Source of the DNA: Clostridiales bacterium UBA4698
GTDB lineage: Bacteria; Bacillota; Clostridia; TANB77; UBA1234
DNA: 64,000 bases
Direction: 5' to 3'
NCBI GenBank assembly: GCA_002404755.1
Contig: DHKI01000032.1
Coordinates: forward strand, 62,001 to 126,000
In this document: positions 19,287 to 28,433 of the stretch, piece by piece
Numbering within the stretch: the stretch's first letter is position 1
Layout of the letters: each line of letters opens with the position of its first letter
Notes under the pieces: generated by a model
Database searches by the model: none
What the model saw: only the letters and a program-made list of their open reading frames with translations
Told to the model about the DNA's origin: nothing
Position numbers and translations under genes: made by a program

Positions 19287-20336
19287 ATGGATAAAAAGAC
19301 AGGAATTATTATAGGAATCATAACTGCTGTAATAGTTGTTTTAGTAGCAGTTGTATTTGTTATGGAAGGAAAAACAGAAAAAGTAGATAGCAATGTAATT
19401 TTAACATTGAACGGAGAAAATTATACTGTTGATGAGTTCAATATCTTTTCAAAGCTTACTAATGATGAATCAGATGACATCAATAAAAAGATGACAGAAG
19501 ATGAAGTGGTAACTATGATGAACAATTTTATAATTAGAAAGATATATAATGACTCTGCTAAAAATCATGATGTTACTTTAGAAAGCGGAGATATGGAAAA
19601 ATTTAATCAAGATTATGATAGTGATGCAGAGAAATATTTAAGCGTTAATATTTCAAAAGATGATTATATAAAATATCAAACAGAAAAGAGCTTGGCACAA
19701 AATTTAAAATATAATCTTTCAGACTATTATGAATTGCCAGTTGAAACATATAATTCAATAGTTGATAACTTCAAGGAAAATGATATGTATAAATCATATT
19801 CTTTTAGAATGATGACAATACCATACGAAGAGCCAAAGTCAGGCGATGAAGCTACAAGCGGAGATGTTGCTACAAGTGGTGATAGCGGAGAAAAAGAAGA
19901 CTTATCAAGAGAAGCACAAATTAAAGTTGCTGAAACTGTTTTAGCAAAAATAAGATCGGGAGAAGACTTTGAAACTTTAGCAAAAGAATATGGCTCAATG
20001 AGACTTTCTTTTAAAGGTAAAGATTATACTCTAGTAAATGGCGATATCGAGTATGCTACAAGTCCTTTACTTTCAAGCAAGCTAGGAAATGAAGATTTGT
20101 ATAAAGCAGTACTTGAACTAAATAGCGGAGATACAACAGATGTAATAGAGGACAAAGATTATACATCTTTCCAAATAGTAAAAGTTGAAGCAGTTGAGGA
20201 TGGTTTTGTAGGCGAAGCTCAAAAAGAGTTAAAAGAAGTTTTGTTAAATGAATATGCAGATGATATTGTTTCTACAGGTGCTAATTATGAAGTAAATCAA
20301 GGTACTTTCATGAGAACTGTATATAGCAATATATAG
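19287..20336 (+). CDS. Membrane-anchored PrsA/SurA-like peptidyl-prolyl isomerase
   Basis: A 349-aa protein with an uncleaved N-terminal membrane anchor (residues 5-27) and no lipobox. A SurA-N-like helical region follows (LNGENYTVDEFNIFSKL onward), and then a divergent parvulin (PpiC) domain (AETVLAKIRSGEDFETLAKE near 211-230, then SGDTTDVIEDKDYTSFQIVK). It probably folds exported proteins outside the membrane. A low-complexity linker built from SGD units (residues about 190-206) separates the two parts; similar linkers recur in other exported proteins of this window. The parvulin domain lacks some active-site residues, so chaperone activity may dominate. Confidence 0.75.
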   Translation: MDKKTGIIIGIITAVIVVLVAVVFVMEGKTEKVDSNVILTLNGENYTVDEFNIFSKLTNDESDDINKKMTEDEVVTMMNNFIIRKIYNDSAKNHDVTLESGDMEKFNQDYDSDAEKYLSVNISKDDYIKYQTEKSLAQNLKYNLSDYYELPVETYNSIVDNFKENDMYKSYSFRMMTIPYEEPKSGDEATSGDVATSGDSGEKEDLSREAQIKVAETVLAKIRSGEDFETLAKEYGSMRLSFKGKDYTLVNGDIEYATSPLLSSKLGNEDLYKAVLELNSGDTTDVIEDKDYTSFQIVKVEAVEDGFVGEAQKELKEVLLNEYADDIVSTGANYEVNQGTFMRTVYSNI

Positions 20337-20344
20337 AATATAAT

Positions 20345-20420
20345 TAAGTCCTTAATAAAATTCAAAGATAACATAAAAAATTTGTTGCAACATTTGAGTT
20401 TTATTTAGGACTAATTTATT
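20345..20420 (+). terminator. Probable terminator after the PrsA-like gene
   Basis: AAGTCCTTAATAAAA (20346-20360) pairs with TTTTATTTAGGACT (about 20399-20412) with an inner TCAAA/TTTGA helix. A T-rich stretch follows. Confidence 0.5.
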
Positions 20421-20479
20421 TTTCAAAAGAATAACTTTACTAGCAGAACTTTACATTGATAATGATGAGGAGGAGTATT

Positions 20480-21232
20480 ATGATTATAAGTAAGACGAAT
20501 GAATATATAAAACACGTAAAATCATTGTCTGAAAAGAAATATAGAGACGAGTATGAAGAATATGTGGTTGAAGGTATAAAATTAGTTAATGAGGCAATAG
20601 AAGAAAAGTTGAATATAAAAAAGATTTTGATATGTAAAGAATTATGTAGCAAGGAGTTTGATTTTGAAAATGTTGAGTATGTATCAGAGCAAGTATTTAA
20701 ATACATTAGTGATACAGAAACTCCGCAGGGAGTTATGGCAATTATAGAAAAGAAGAGCTTTAGCGGAGAATATGGAAGAATAGTTTTTGCATTAGATAAT
20801 TTAAGTGATCCTGGAAATTTAGGAACAATAATTAGAACATTAGATTCTGCAGGAATAGATTCTTTGGTACTTTCTAAAGGCTCTGCTGATTTGTATAATC
20901 CTAAAGTTGTAAGAAGCACGATGGGTGCTATCTTCAGAATTGATGCGGAATACACAGAAAATTTACAAAGTAAATTGTTGAACCTAAAAGAGCAAGGTTA
21001 TAAAATTATAGTTACGTCTTTGCAGGCTGACAAGTATATTTACGCTTTGCCTTTTAAAGAAAAATGTGTTGTTGTTATTGGAAATGAATCAAAAGGCGTA
21101 AGTGAAAAAATAATGGGAATAGCTGATATAAAAACTAAAATACCAATGCTTGGCAGAACTGAAAGTTTGAATGCGGCGGTAGCTGCAAGTATTATGGCTT
21201 ATGAAGCTGTTAGACAGAATTTTGTCGGATAA
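20480..21232 (+). CDS. TrmH/SpoU-family RNA 2'-O-methyltransferase
   Basis: A 250-aa SPOUT-class enzyme. An N-terminal L30e-like substrate-binding part (YVVEGIKLVNEAIEEKLNIK) is followed by the trefoil-knot SAM domain with motif 1 LDNLSDPGNLGTIIRTLDS (near 105-123), motif 2 VVIGNESKGVS (near 200) and motif 3 IPMLGRTESLNAAVAASIM. It methylates ribose in rRNA or tRNA; RlmB, TsnR and TrmH types cannot be separated by eye. ATG 20480 was chosen for its GAGGAGGAG RBS. The next gene begins 16 bp downstream. Confidence 0.9.
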   Translation: MIISKTNEYIKHVKSLSEKKYRDEYEEYVVEGIKLVNEAIEEKLNIKKILICKELCSKEFDFENVEYVSEQVFKYISDTETPQGVMAIIEKKSFSGEYGRIVFALDNLSDPGNLGTIIRTLDSAGIDSLVLSKGSADLYNPKVVRSTMGAIFRIDAEYTENLQSKLLNLKEQGYKIIVTSLQADKYIYALPFKEKCVVVIGNESKGVSEKIMGIADIKTKIPMLGRTESLNAAVAASIMAYEAVRQNFVG

Positions 21233-21248
21233 GGAGCGATATTCAAAA

Positions 21249-22757
21249 ATGAAAAAATGGATTAAGAGGATTATTTTAATAGTTATTGTGGGTTTAGTTG
21301 TTTTTGCGATTTTTAATAAACCGGAAGAAACAAAAACGTATAGAACTTCACAAGTAGAGAAAGGTAATATAGAATCAGTTGTTTCTGGCAGTGGAACTTT
21401 AGTTGCAACAAAAGATCATAAGGAATATTCAAAAGTTTCTGCAGAAGTAGAAGACATATATTATGTTGAAGGAGACAAAGTCGAAAAAGATTATCCTATA
21501 ATTAAGTTAGATTCTAGTAATTACGAAGCTACTGTGAAAGCACAAGAAATAGCTATAAAACAGGCAGAGCTTTCAAAACAAAATATAGAAAAACAAATAA
21601 AAGACTTAGAAATAAAATCAGAAACTGATGGATATGTAAGCAATCTTTCAATAGAAAAAGGAAGCTATGTAACAAATGCAATGGCTATCTGTAATATTGT
21701 TAAAGATGGAAGATTTAGTGTTGTTTTGCAATTCACATATTATGAGAATAATCCTATTTTAGTGGGCTCGAAGGCTAATATAACTCTAGTAGATAGTATG
21801 GCTACAATGACAGGTACTGTTACAAAAGTCAGTGATATGAGAAAACTAATAGCTGGTAATGCACAAGTTGTTGATGTAACGATAGAAACTGATACAACAG
21901 GATTTTCACTAGAAGGAGCTAATGCTAAGGCTGAAATATATAACGGCTCAATGATAATTCCTAGTGCTAACATGGCTAAGTTTACAAGCATAAATTCAAA
22001 TATCGTACGTTCGAAAACAATGGGAACAGTAAAAGAAGTATATGTTAATGAAGGAAAAAGAGTTCAAAAAGGTGAGGCAATTGCACTTCTTGAAAACTCT
22101 GATTTGACAACTAATGTGCAAACTGTAAATTTGAATTTGGAGAATTTAAATAACCAATTAGCAACTATGAAAAAACAATTAGGCTATTATTTAATAAAAG
22201 CTCCTATAGCTGGAACAATTACATCACAAACTGTAGAAAAAGGTGATATGGTTGCAGCAGGTACAATGCTTACAAGTATTTCAGATAAAGATACAATGGA
22301 GTTTGTTGTGCCAATAGACGAATTAGATATTGCAAAAATAGATTATGACCAGGAAGTAAGAGTTAAAATAGATGCACTAGAAGAAACAGAAAATAATCCT
22401 TTAATAGGTAAGATAACAGATATACCAGAAGAAGGCGTTACTGTTTCAGGAGTTACAGACTATTATGTAACAATTCAAGTGTCAGGAAATCAAAGTATGA
22501 AAATATCGATGAATGCAAATGCAGATATCGTAGTTAATAGTGTTAAAGATGTTTTAATAGTACCTGTTGATGCGATTGTCAAAGAAAACGGAAAGAAATA
22601 TGTTGATATATTGCATGATGATGGAGTTACTGTTGAAAGAAGAGAAGTTGAAACTGGTGCAAGTGATATAACTAATATTGAAGTAAAAACTGGACTTTCA
22701 GAAGGAGAAAAAGTTATAATTCCTGAAGTAAACTCTGGAATTAGTTTCTTCATGTAA
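21249..22757 (+). CDS. MacA/HlyD-type efflux adaptor protein
   Basis: A 502-aa membrane fusion protein with one N-terminal membrane segment (residues 4-22). A biotinyl-lipoyl-like hairpin is split around coiled-coil helices (VEKGNIESVVSGSGTLVATK, then the second half at LIKAPIAGTITSQTVEKGDM). Two lipoyl-like halves appear (TDGYVSNLSIEKGSYV and MGTVKEVYVNEGKRVQKGEA), as in large Gram-positive adaptors. A beta-barrel and membrane-proximal part ends at SGISFFM. It should link to the FtsX-type permease encoded 31 bp downstream. No MacB-type ATPase gene lies between them. RBS AAGGAG is 12 bp before ATG 21249. Confidence 0.88.
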   Translation: MKKWIKRIILIVIVGLVVFAIFNKPEETKTYRTSQVEKGNIESVVSGSGTLVATKDHKEYSKVSAEVEDIYYVEGDKVEKDYPIIKLDSSNYEATVKAQEIAIKQAELSKQNIEKQIKDLEIKSETDGYVSNLSIEKGSYVTNAMAICNIVKDGRFSVVLQFTYYENNPILVGSKANITLVDSMATMTGTVTKVSDMRKLIAGNAQVVDVTIETDTTGFSLEGANAKAEIYNGSMIIPSANMAKFTSINSNIVRSKTMGTVKEVYVNEGKRVQKGEAIALLENSDLTTNVQTVNLNLENLNNQLATMKKQLGYYLIKAPIAGTITSQTVEKGDMVAAGTMLTSISDKDTMEFVVPIDELDIAKIDYDQEVRVKIDALEETENNPLIGKITDIPEEGVTVSGVTDYYVTIQVSGNQSMKISMNANADIVVNSVKDVLIVPVDAIVKENGKKYVDILHDDGVTVERREVETGASDITNIEVKTGLSEGEKVIIPEVNSGISFFM

Positions 22758-22787
22758 ATAAAGTTATGTCATGGAAAGGAAAAACAA

Positions 22788-23966
22788 ATGAATTTTTTAT
22801 TTGCATATAAAATGGCTATAAAAAGCATATTAGGAAATAAGGTTCGTTCACTTTTAACGATGCTTGGCGTTATTATAGGTGTTATGGCTGTTATTGTCGC
22901 TGTTGGTTTTGCACAAGGCAGTATGGCGACAATTACAAACAGAATTGAAGGCATGGGTTCAAATGCGATTACTGGTATGATTGTTTCAACTAAAGAAAGT
23001 AGTAAAGGTGTGACGACGTCAGATTTAGAAAAACTTGCTAGTAGTTCAGTATATATAAATAGCATATCACCATATACAATGACATCAGCAATTGTAAAAG
23101 CAGAAGGAAAAAATAAAAGCACAGGAATTATAGGAACGAATGAAGATTATCTTAAGATAGAAGGTCAAAAATTAAAATCAGGAAGATTTATAACAAGACT
23201 AGATTTAGAAAATTCTGATAAAGTTGCGGTTATTGGAGCCGCTGTTGAAAAGAAACTTTTTGAAGGAGTTGATCCTCTGGGAAAAACAATAAAAGTAAAA
23301 GGAGTTAATTTTACAATAGTAGGAACACTAGAATCAGTTATGAACGCGGCAGAAGGAACAAAAGACGATTATGTTTTTATCCCAGTAAATGTGGCACAAA
23401 GAACATTAAAAATAAAAAATATAACAATGTTTATTGCAGAAGCAAGTTCACAAGACACAGTAGACCTAGCTAAACAAAAAATAGAAGATTATCTATACAG
23501 TGTTTATAAAGACAAAGATGATTATATATTGTTTACTCAAGAATCTATTCTTTCTATGCTTGGCGATGTTTCAAGCATAATGATGCTTATACTTGGAAGT
23601 ATTGCAACTATTTCACTTGTTGTAGGTGGAATTGGAATTATGAATATAATGCTAGTATCTGTAACAGAAAGAACTAGAGAAATAGGAATAAGAAAAGCAA
23701 TAGGTGCCAAAAAGAAGGATATATTGGTGCAATTTTTGATAGAGGCATTAATGCTTACTGGAATTGGAGGAATAATTGGAATAATCCTTGGACTTATAAC
23801 AATAAAATATGGAATAGGTTCAATAAGTCTGATAACACCTGTATATTCGCTTTCTTGGACTTTAGCAGCATTTTTAATATCACTTACTATAGGTGTTGTA
23901 TTTGGAATATTCCCGGCATATAAAGCGGCAAAATTAAATCCTATAGATGCGTTAAGAACACAATAG
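22788..23966 (+). CDS. MacB-type ABC transporter permease (FtsX family)
   Basis: A 392-aa permease with an N-terminal membrane helix (SLLTMLGVIIGVMAVIVAVG), then an extracytoplasmic MacB_PCD domain (residues 45-245), then three C-terminal helices. The FtsX signature region GGIGIMNIMLVSVTERTREI, then GIRKAIGAKKKDIL near 285-317, and a final VVFGIFPAYKAAKLNPIDAL are clear. It is a mechanotransmission-type component, probably for a peptide, antibiotic or lipoprotein substrate. The cytoplasmic ATPase domain that normally precedes or accompanies it is not in the window. Confidence 0.9.
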   Translation: MNFLFAYKMAIKSILGNKVRSLLTMLGVIIGVMAVIVAVGFAQGSMATITNRIEGMGSNAITGMIVSTKESSKGVTTSDLEKLASSSVYINSISPYTMTSAIVKAEGKNKSTGIIGTNEDYLKIEGQKLKSGRFITRLDLENSDKVAVIGAAVEKKLFEGVDPLGKTIKVKGVNFTIVGTLESVMNAAEGTKDDYVFIPVNVAQRTLKIKNITMFIAEASSQDTVDLAKQKIEDYLYSVYKDKDDYILFTQESILSMLGDVSSIMMLILGSIATISLVVGGIGIMNIMLVSVTERTREIGIRKAIGAKKKDILVQFLIEALMLTGIGGIIGIILGLITIKYGIGSISLITPVYSLSWTLAAFLISLTIGVVFGIFPAYKAAKLNPIDALRTQ

Positions 23967-23984
23967 AAATATATACAATTTCAT

Positions 23985-24027
23985 AAAATCACCTCATTAA
24001 TCATATCTATTAATGAGGTGATTTTTT
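23985..24027 (+). terminator. Terminator of the MacA-permease operon overlapping the yqfC RBS
   Basis: A 17-bp perfect stem is formed by 23985-24001 (AAAATCACCTCATTAAT) and 24009-24025, with a 7-nt loop, followed by T residues. The 3' arm contains GAGGTG (24015-24020), the only Shine-Dalgarno sequence for the GTG start at 24028. Confidence 0.9.
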
Positions 24028-24297
24028 GTGCCAAACGAAGAACGTAAAAAGGTCCGTGAAAAACTACGTAATGTAATGGAAATACCAAGAGAACTTTTGA
24101 AAAATTATTCGAGAATTACTGCCATAGGCAACGAAGATGTTTGGATTGAAAATTATAAAAGTATTCTTGAGTATGATGATAATTTAATAAGATTAGGCAA
24201 TAACATTTGCATATATGGTCAAGGATTAAAAGTCGAAGAGATAACAGCCGACGATATACTTATAATAGGAAAAATAAGCAATATAGAATTTGAGTGA
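24028..24297 (+). CDS. yqfC: Sporulation protein YqfC (YabP family)
   Basis: An 89-aa protein with the YabP/YqfC pattern: IPRELLKNYSRITAIGNEDV, then ILEYDDNLIRLGNN and LKVEEITADDILIIGKI. In Bacillus the gene belongs to the sigma-E regulon and accompanies yqfD; its mechanism in the mother cell is unclear. The GTG start is set by GAGGTG seven bases upstream. That RBS is sequestered within a terminator stem in any read-through RNA, so a nearby mother-cell promoter is likely. I could not identify one with confidence. Confidence 0.88.
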   Translation: MPNEERKKVREKLRNVMEIPRELLKNYSRITAIGNEDVWIENYKSILEYDDNLIRLGNNICIYGQGLKVEEITADDILIIGKISNIEFE

Positions 24298-24308
24298 GGA
24301 GTGAGAAT

Positions 24309-25490
24309 ATGTTTCTTGAAAACACCTGGAGATATATGCGTGGATACATATGCATTAAAGTCGAAGGATACTTTGTTGAACGATTTTTGAATTTGTGTAT
24401 GTTAAAGAATATTGAGCTTTGGAATATAAAAAAGAAAAATGAGATTGAATTGACTGCAAACATAAGATATGTAGATTATAGAGTTGTGGAAGAGATTGCA
24501 AATATAACTAAGTGCAAAATAAATAAAAATCTTGCAAAAGGAATTCCAGATTTAGTTATTAGATATAAAAAAAGAAAGGCATTGATTTGTGCGTTATTTT
24601 TGATGCTAATTATCATAAACATATATACATCAAGAATATGGCATATTGAAATAATTGGCGATTTCACAATTCCGATAGAAGAACTTTGGGACGAATTAAA
24701 ATTAGAGGGCGTAAAAATAGGGATGCTAAAAAAAGATTTGAATTATGATGAAATAAAAAGGAATATTTATCTAAGACGTGATGATGTTGCATGGATGGGA
24801 TTTGAAATACATGGCACGAAAGCATATGCTAAAATAGTCGAAAGAAAAAATGTAGAAAAGGATGAACTTAAAAATGAGCCTTGTAATATAGTTTCAGATA
24901 AAGATGGTGTTGTAGAAAAAATATTGGTTAGAACGGGAATGAAAAGTGTAAATAAAGGAGATACAGTTGTAAAAGGTCAAGTACTAATAAGCGGAAGTCT
25001 TTCAAGTGAAAATTCAGTAAGCAGAAATGTACACGCAGATGGAAAGGTGGTACTAAAGACATGGTATATAAATAGAGAGACAGTTCCGTACGAAAAAGAT
25101 GTAGCATACAAGACTGGCGAAAACGAAAAGAAATACAAACTAGAAATAGGAAATTATCAAATAAATTTAATAAATACTAGTACAAAATTTGAAAAATATG
25201 ATACAATTACAGTGTCAAATCAATTAAAATTATTTAATAAATTTGACTTACCAATAAAGCTTACAGAGTTGACATATGAAGAACTTAATGTAGATACAAT
25301 AACATATACAAAAACTCAAGCAGAAAAAATAGCAAGAGAAAAAGCTACTGCTGGTATGCAATCGATTATGTCAAATAACAATATAACGATTTTGAATACA
25401 GATTATAAAACTTTTGAAAATGAAGATGGTATTTGTGTTGAAGTAACATTAGAATGTTTAGAAGATGTAGGAATAAAAGAAAAAATATAG
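24309..25490 (+). CDS. yqfD: Sporulation protein YqfD
   Basis: A 393-aa protein of the YqfD/SpoIV family: a cytoplasmic N-terminal domain (YMRGYICIKVEGYFVERFLN), one membrane segment (residues 92-110, ALICALFLMLIIINIYTSRI) and an extracytoplasmic part. That part includes the lipoyl-like turn DKDGVVEKILVRTGMKSVNK, then GDTVVKGQVLISG. It is made in the mother cell during engulfment in Bacillus. The start was put at ATG 24309, 5-10 bp after GAGGAGTGAG; it follows yqfC by 11 bp. The length is usual. Confidence 0.93.
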   Translation: MFLENTWRYMRGYICIKVEGYFVERFLNLCMLKNIELWNIKKKNEIELTANIRYVDYRVVEEIANITKCKINKNLAKGIPDLVIRYKKRKALICALFLMLIIINIYTSRIWHIEIIGDFTIPIEELWDELKLEGVKIGMLKKDLNYDEIKRNIYLRRDDVAWMGFEIHGTKAYAKIVERKNVEKDELKNEPCNIVSDKDGVVEKILVRTGMKSVNKGDTVVKGQVLISGSLSSENSVSRNVHADGKVVLKTWYINRETVPYEKDVAYKTGENEKKYKLEIGNYQINLINTSTKFEKYDTITVSNQLKLFNKFDLPIKLTELTYEELNVDTITYTKTQAEKIAREKATAGMQSIMSNNNITILNTDYKTFENEDGICVEVTLECLEDVGIKEKI

Positions 25491-25522
25491 AAAGAAACAT
25501 TACATAAAATAGGAGGTGCAAA

Positions 25523-26731
25523 ATGGCAGAATTACAACTTAAGGTAGTAAAGAATACAGACAAAGGCGTATTTGGAAAAGCAATTAATAATTTCAATAAA
25601 GTATTATACTCTTCTGGTGGCGGATTCTTTAGCATCATGATGAATGGAAAGAGAAACAGTTTATTAAAAGCATACGCAAACGCAGAAGATATAAAAAACA
25701 TGAAAAGTGAAAGCAAACAAAAAAGTGTAAATGAGAAATATGAGAAAGCTTATGACAATTATTTGACAGCATTAGAAAGATACATAACAGAAACAGTCTA
25801 CAACAAAGTTAAGAAGAAAGTTAGCAATATAAGTGAGAATAATCTATTGTCAGAGTACTATGAAATCAATTCTTTAAAAGGCACTGAATACTGTGAATAT
25901 AGATATAGAATTCAGTTAATGCTTTTACATATGGATTGGGAAACAATCATATTGACAAAATCAAATAATTTTATCAATAAGTACAAAAAATTTTACATTG
26001 GAGTTGTTGGGCAGCTATATAAAGCAATGATGAGGCACTATGCAATTGAAATAACTAATACAGTTGATGAAAAAGAAAAAGTCTTTTCTAAGATATATAA
26101 TTTGACAGAAGATTATATAGTAAACTTTCTTCCAATATTAGAAAAAACGGAGGAAACACAACTAGTTTTAGATGCTTATAAAAACTATGTTGAAAAAATA
26201 GATAATTTTGCAAGAAAGGACTTCAACGATATCAAAAGAGAACTTCATCTTTTGGAACTTGCAAGAAGATTGTTTACATATAGCCTTCCAACGCTAGCGG
26301 CAGAAGAATGCTATTTAAGCATAATGGAAAAAGCGAGAATTATAATATCAAATACATATATCTCTGCCGATAAATTTGAAACATATCAATTATTGCTAGA
26401 TGCGATAGAAAGTTACAATTATAACGTTTTGTCACAAAAAGTTGTTTGGGATAATGATGAGGAGAAAGAAAATTATTCAAAGTTCTGGAAAGAATTCCAA
26501 GAATATAAGAAGCTAGAAAGAATAGATTTTGATGAATATAAGAGATTAAGAGAAGTATTATTCATAACAAAAGAAATAAAAGAAGTAAAAAAGCAAAATA
26601 AAGATTATACAAACTTATTGACGTATTACAGAGATCGTATGAGACAGCAAAAAGGACTTAGAGGATTAAAAAATTCTGTAAAAAAGATAGACGGAAAATG
26701 GAAAACAAAAAGAAGAATAGTTGCAGATTAG
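25523..26731 (+). CDS. Unrecognised helical protein in the phoH position
   Basis: A 402-aa, strongly charged, Lys/Glu/Tyr-rich protein predicted by eye to be almost wholly alpha-helical. It has no signal peptide or transmembrane segment, and I recognise no enzyme motif. The N-terminus has a short hydrophobic Gly-rich stretch (VLYSSGGGFFSIMMNGKR), and the C-terminus is basic (KNSVKKIDGKWKTKRR). It has a strong RBS (AGGAGG) and core-genome base composition. In most Firmicutes phoH and pgpH sit between yqfD and ybeY; here this gene takes their place. The neighbours suggest a link with sporulation or RNA metabolism, but function is unknown. Confidence 0.6.
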   Translation: MAELQLKVVKNTDKGVFGKAINNFNKVLYSSGGGFFSIMMNGKRNSLLKAYANAEDIKNMKSESKQKSVNEKYEKAYDNYLTALERYITETVYNKVKKKVSNISENNLLSEYYEINSLKGTEYCEYRYRIQLMLLHMDWETIILTKSNNFINKYKKFYIGVVGQLYKAMMRHYAIEITNTVDEKEKVFSKIYNLTEDYIVNFLPILEKTEETQLVLDAYKNYVEKIDNFARKDFNDIKRELHLLELARRLFTYSLPTLAAEECYLSIMEKARIIISNTYISADKFETYQLLLDAIESYNYNVLSQKVVWDNDEEKENYSKFWKEFQEYKKLERIDFDEYKRLREVLFITKEIKEVKKQNKDYTNLLTYYRDRMRQQKGLRGLKNSVKKIDGKWKTKRRIVAD

Positions 26732-26744
26732 AAAGGAAAATATA

Positions 26745-27212
26745 ATGGTAATAGAAGTGGATTATGATGGTATAGATAAAATACCAGAAGAAGAAAAACT
26801 TATAAAAAAAGTGGTAAAGACAGTTTTAAAAGAAGAAAAAATATTAAAAGATTTAGAAGTATATGTAACACTTACAAATAACGAACAAATTCATAAAGTG
26901 AATTTGGAACAAAGAAAAGTGGACAGGCCTACTGATGTACTTTCTTTTCCAATGTTCGAAAGAGACGAAATTCCTTATTTGAAAGAAGACGACGGAGAAA
27001 GAGATATTTTGGGAGATATAATTGTATCAATAGAAAAAGTTAGAGAACAAGCAGAAGAATATGGACATTCTTTTGAAAGAGAGCTTGCATACTTAGTAAC
27101 TCATGGAATGCTACATTTATTGGGATATGATCATATGATAGAAGAAGAAAAGGAACAAATGAGAAAAAGAGAGGAAGAGATTTTAGGAAAACTAAAAATA
27201 ACAAGAGAATAA
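26745..27212 (+). CDS. ybeY: Endoribonuclease/rRNA maturation factor YbeY
   Basis: A 155-aa metalloprotein with the three-His zinc motif HGMLHLLGYDH (near 127-137) and the upstream RPTDVLSFPMF and ERDILGDIIVS segments. It participates in 16S rRNA 3'-end processing and ribosome quality control. ATG 26745 was chosen for GAAAGGAAAA upstream; the frame reaches back into the preceding gene. Order ybeY-cdd-era-recO is typical of Firmicutes. Confidence 0.95.
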   Translation: MVIEVDYDGIDKIPEEEKLIKKVVKTVLKEEKILKDLEVYVTLTNNEQIHKVNLEQRKVDRPTDVLSFPMFERDEIPYLKEDDGERDILGDIIVSIEKVREQAEEYGHSFERELAYLVTHGMLHLLGYDHMIEEEKEQMRKREEEILGKLKITRE

Positions 27213-27225
27213 AAGGAGAATTATA

Positions 27226-28317
27226 ATGACAAAAAATTATTGGTTTAAAGTATTATCAGTTTTTATTATAGTGTCTGCAATTTGTGCAGGAGTGATTTGC
27301 GGTGTTATATCAGCGAAAAATAAGAGACAAGCTTCTAGAAATGATGAATTAATAGGCAGTGGAGATGTAACTACTTCGGGTGATATCATTTCTTCAGGAG
27401 AAACAAATAACAATGAAGAAGAAGAAAAACCTTATCTAGGACCTAATATTTATTCTGGCGATTCAAGACCAATAGCTGTAATGATAGATAACGAAAGACC
27501 AGCTAGACAAAATCATGGCGGATTAAATTCAGCATATATGCTTTATGAATTTATAATTGAAGGTGGAGAAACTAGAATTATGGCATTTTTCAAAAATGCA
27601 ACTGCTTCATATATAGGACCAGTTAGAAGTGCAAGACATTATTTCTTAGATTATGCGATGGAGCATGATGCGATATTTGTACATTTTGGCTGGAGTCCAA
27701 AAGCACAATCAGATATAAAAACACTTTCAATAAACAATATAAATGGTATATATGACACATTTTATTGGAGAGTTGCACCAAAAGGTTCATATCACAATGC
27801 AATAACAAGTATGGAAAACATTCAAAAGATGATTGCCAGAAAAAAATATCGTACAACAACAGAAAAAGGTTCTATAGTAACATATAATAAAGAAGATGAA
27901 GATATAGCAAGTGGTGATGTAGCAAATAACATTATGATAAAATATTCTGCAAGATCTAATTCATCATATAGATATGATGCAGAAAGAAAAGTATATCTAA
28001 GAGACATGCGTGGAGAACCACATGTAGATTCACAAACTAAAGAACAATTCTATGCTAAAAATGTTGTCATGATATATGTAAAAGATGAGCTTTTAGATGA
28101 TCCAGAAGATAAAGGTAGAAGAGAATTGTACAACATAGGAACTGGCGAAGGATATTTCGCAACAAATGGACGAGCAATCAAAATAAAATGGGAAAAGAAA
28201 ACAAGAGATGGTAGAACAATCTACCGTGATTTAAATGGAAACGAAATAACATTTAATGATGGAATTACTTGGGTACAAATAGTTCCTAAAACAGGAAGTA
28301 TAACTATTAGTGAATAA
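27226..28317 (+). CDS. DUF3048 (YerB-like) membrane-anchored extracellular protein
   Basis: A 363-aa protein: an N-terminal membrane segment (residues 8-30), a low-complexity linker rich in SGD/SGE and Glu (43-68), then the DUF3048 domain with RPIAVMIDNERPARQNHGGL, GPVRSARHYFLDYAMEHDA and a C-terminal part with YATNGRAIKIKWEK-type strands. It resembles YerB of Bacillus; the biochemical role is not known. No lipobox fits (the SAIC sequence is unlikely), so anchoring is by the transmembrane helix. It is inserted between ybeY and cdd, which is unusual for this conserved cluster. Confidence 0.85.
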   Translation: MTKNYWFKVLSVFIIVSAICAGVICGVISAKNKRQASRNDELIGSGDVTTSGDIISSGETNNNEEEEKPYLGPNIYSGDSRPIAVMIDNERPARQNHGGLNSAYMLYEFIIEGGETRIMAFFKNATASYIGPVRSARHYFLDYAMEHDAIFVHFGWSPKAQSDIKTLSINNINGIYDTFYWRVAPKGSYHNAITSMENIQKMIARKKYRTTTEKGSIVTYNKEDEDIASGDVANNIMIKYSARSNSSYRYDAERKVYLRDMRGEPHVDSQTKEQFYAKNVVMIYVKDELLDDPEDKGRRELYNIGTGEGYFATNGRAIKIKWEKKTRDGRTIYRDLNGNEITFNDGITWVQIVPKTGSITISE

Positions 28318-28433
28318 AGCGAGATAATGGCAGTGTAAATCAACTTATAAAAAAGAAAGCACACTGCAAAAAGTGAGAATACAGTGCATTCAATAAGAAT
28401 ACACGCAACTCAAATATTAAAAAGGATGATAAT

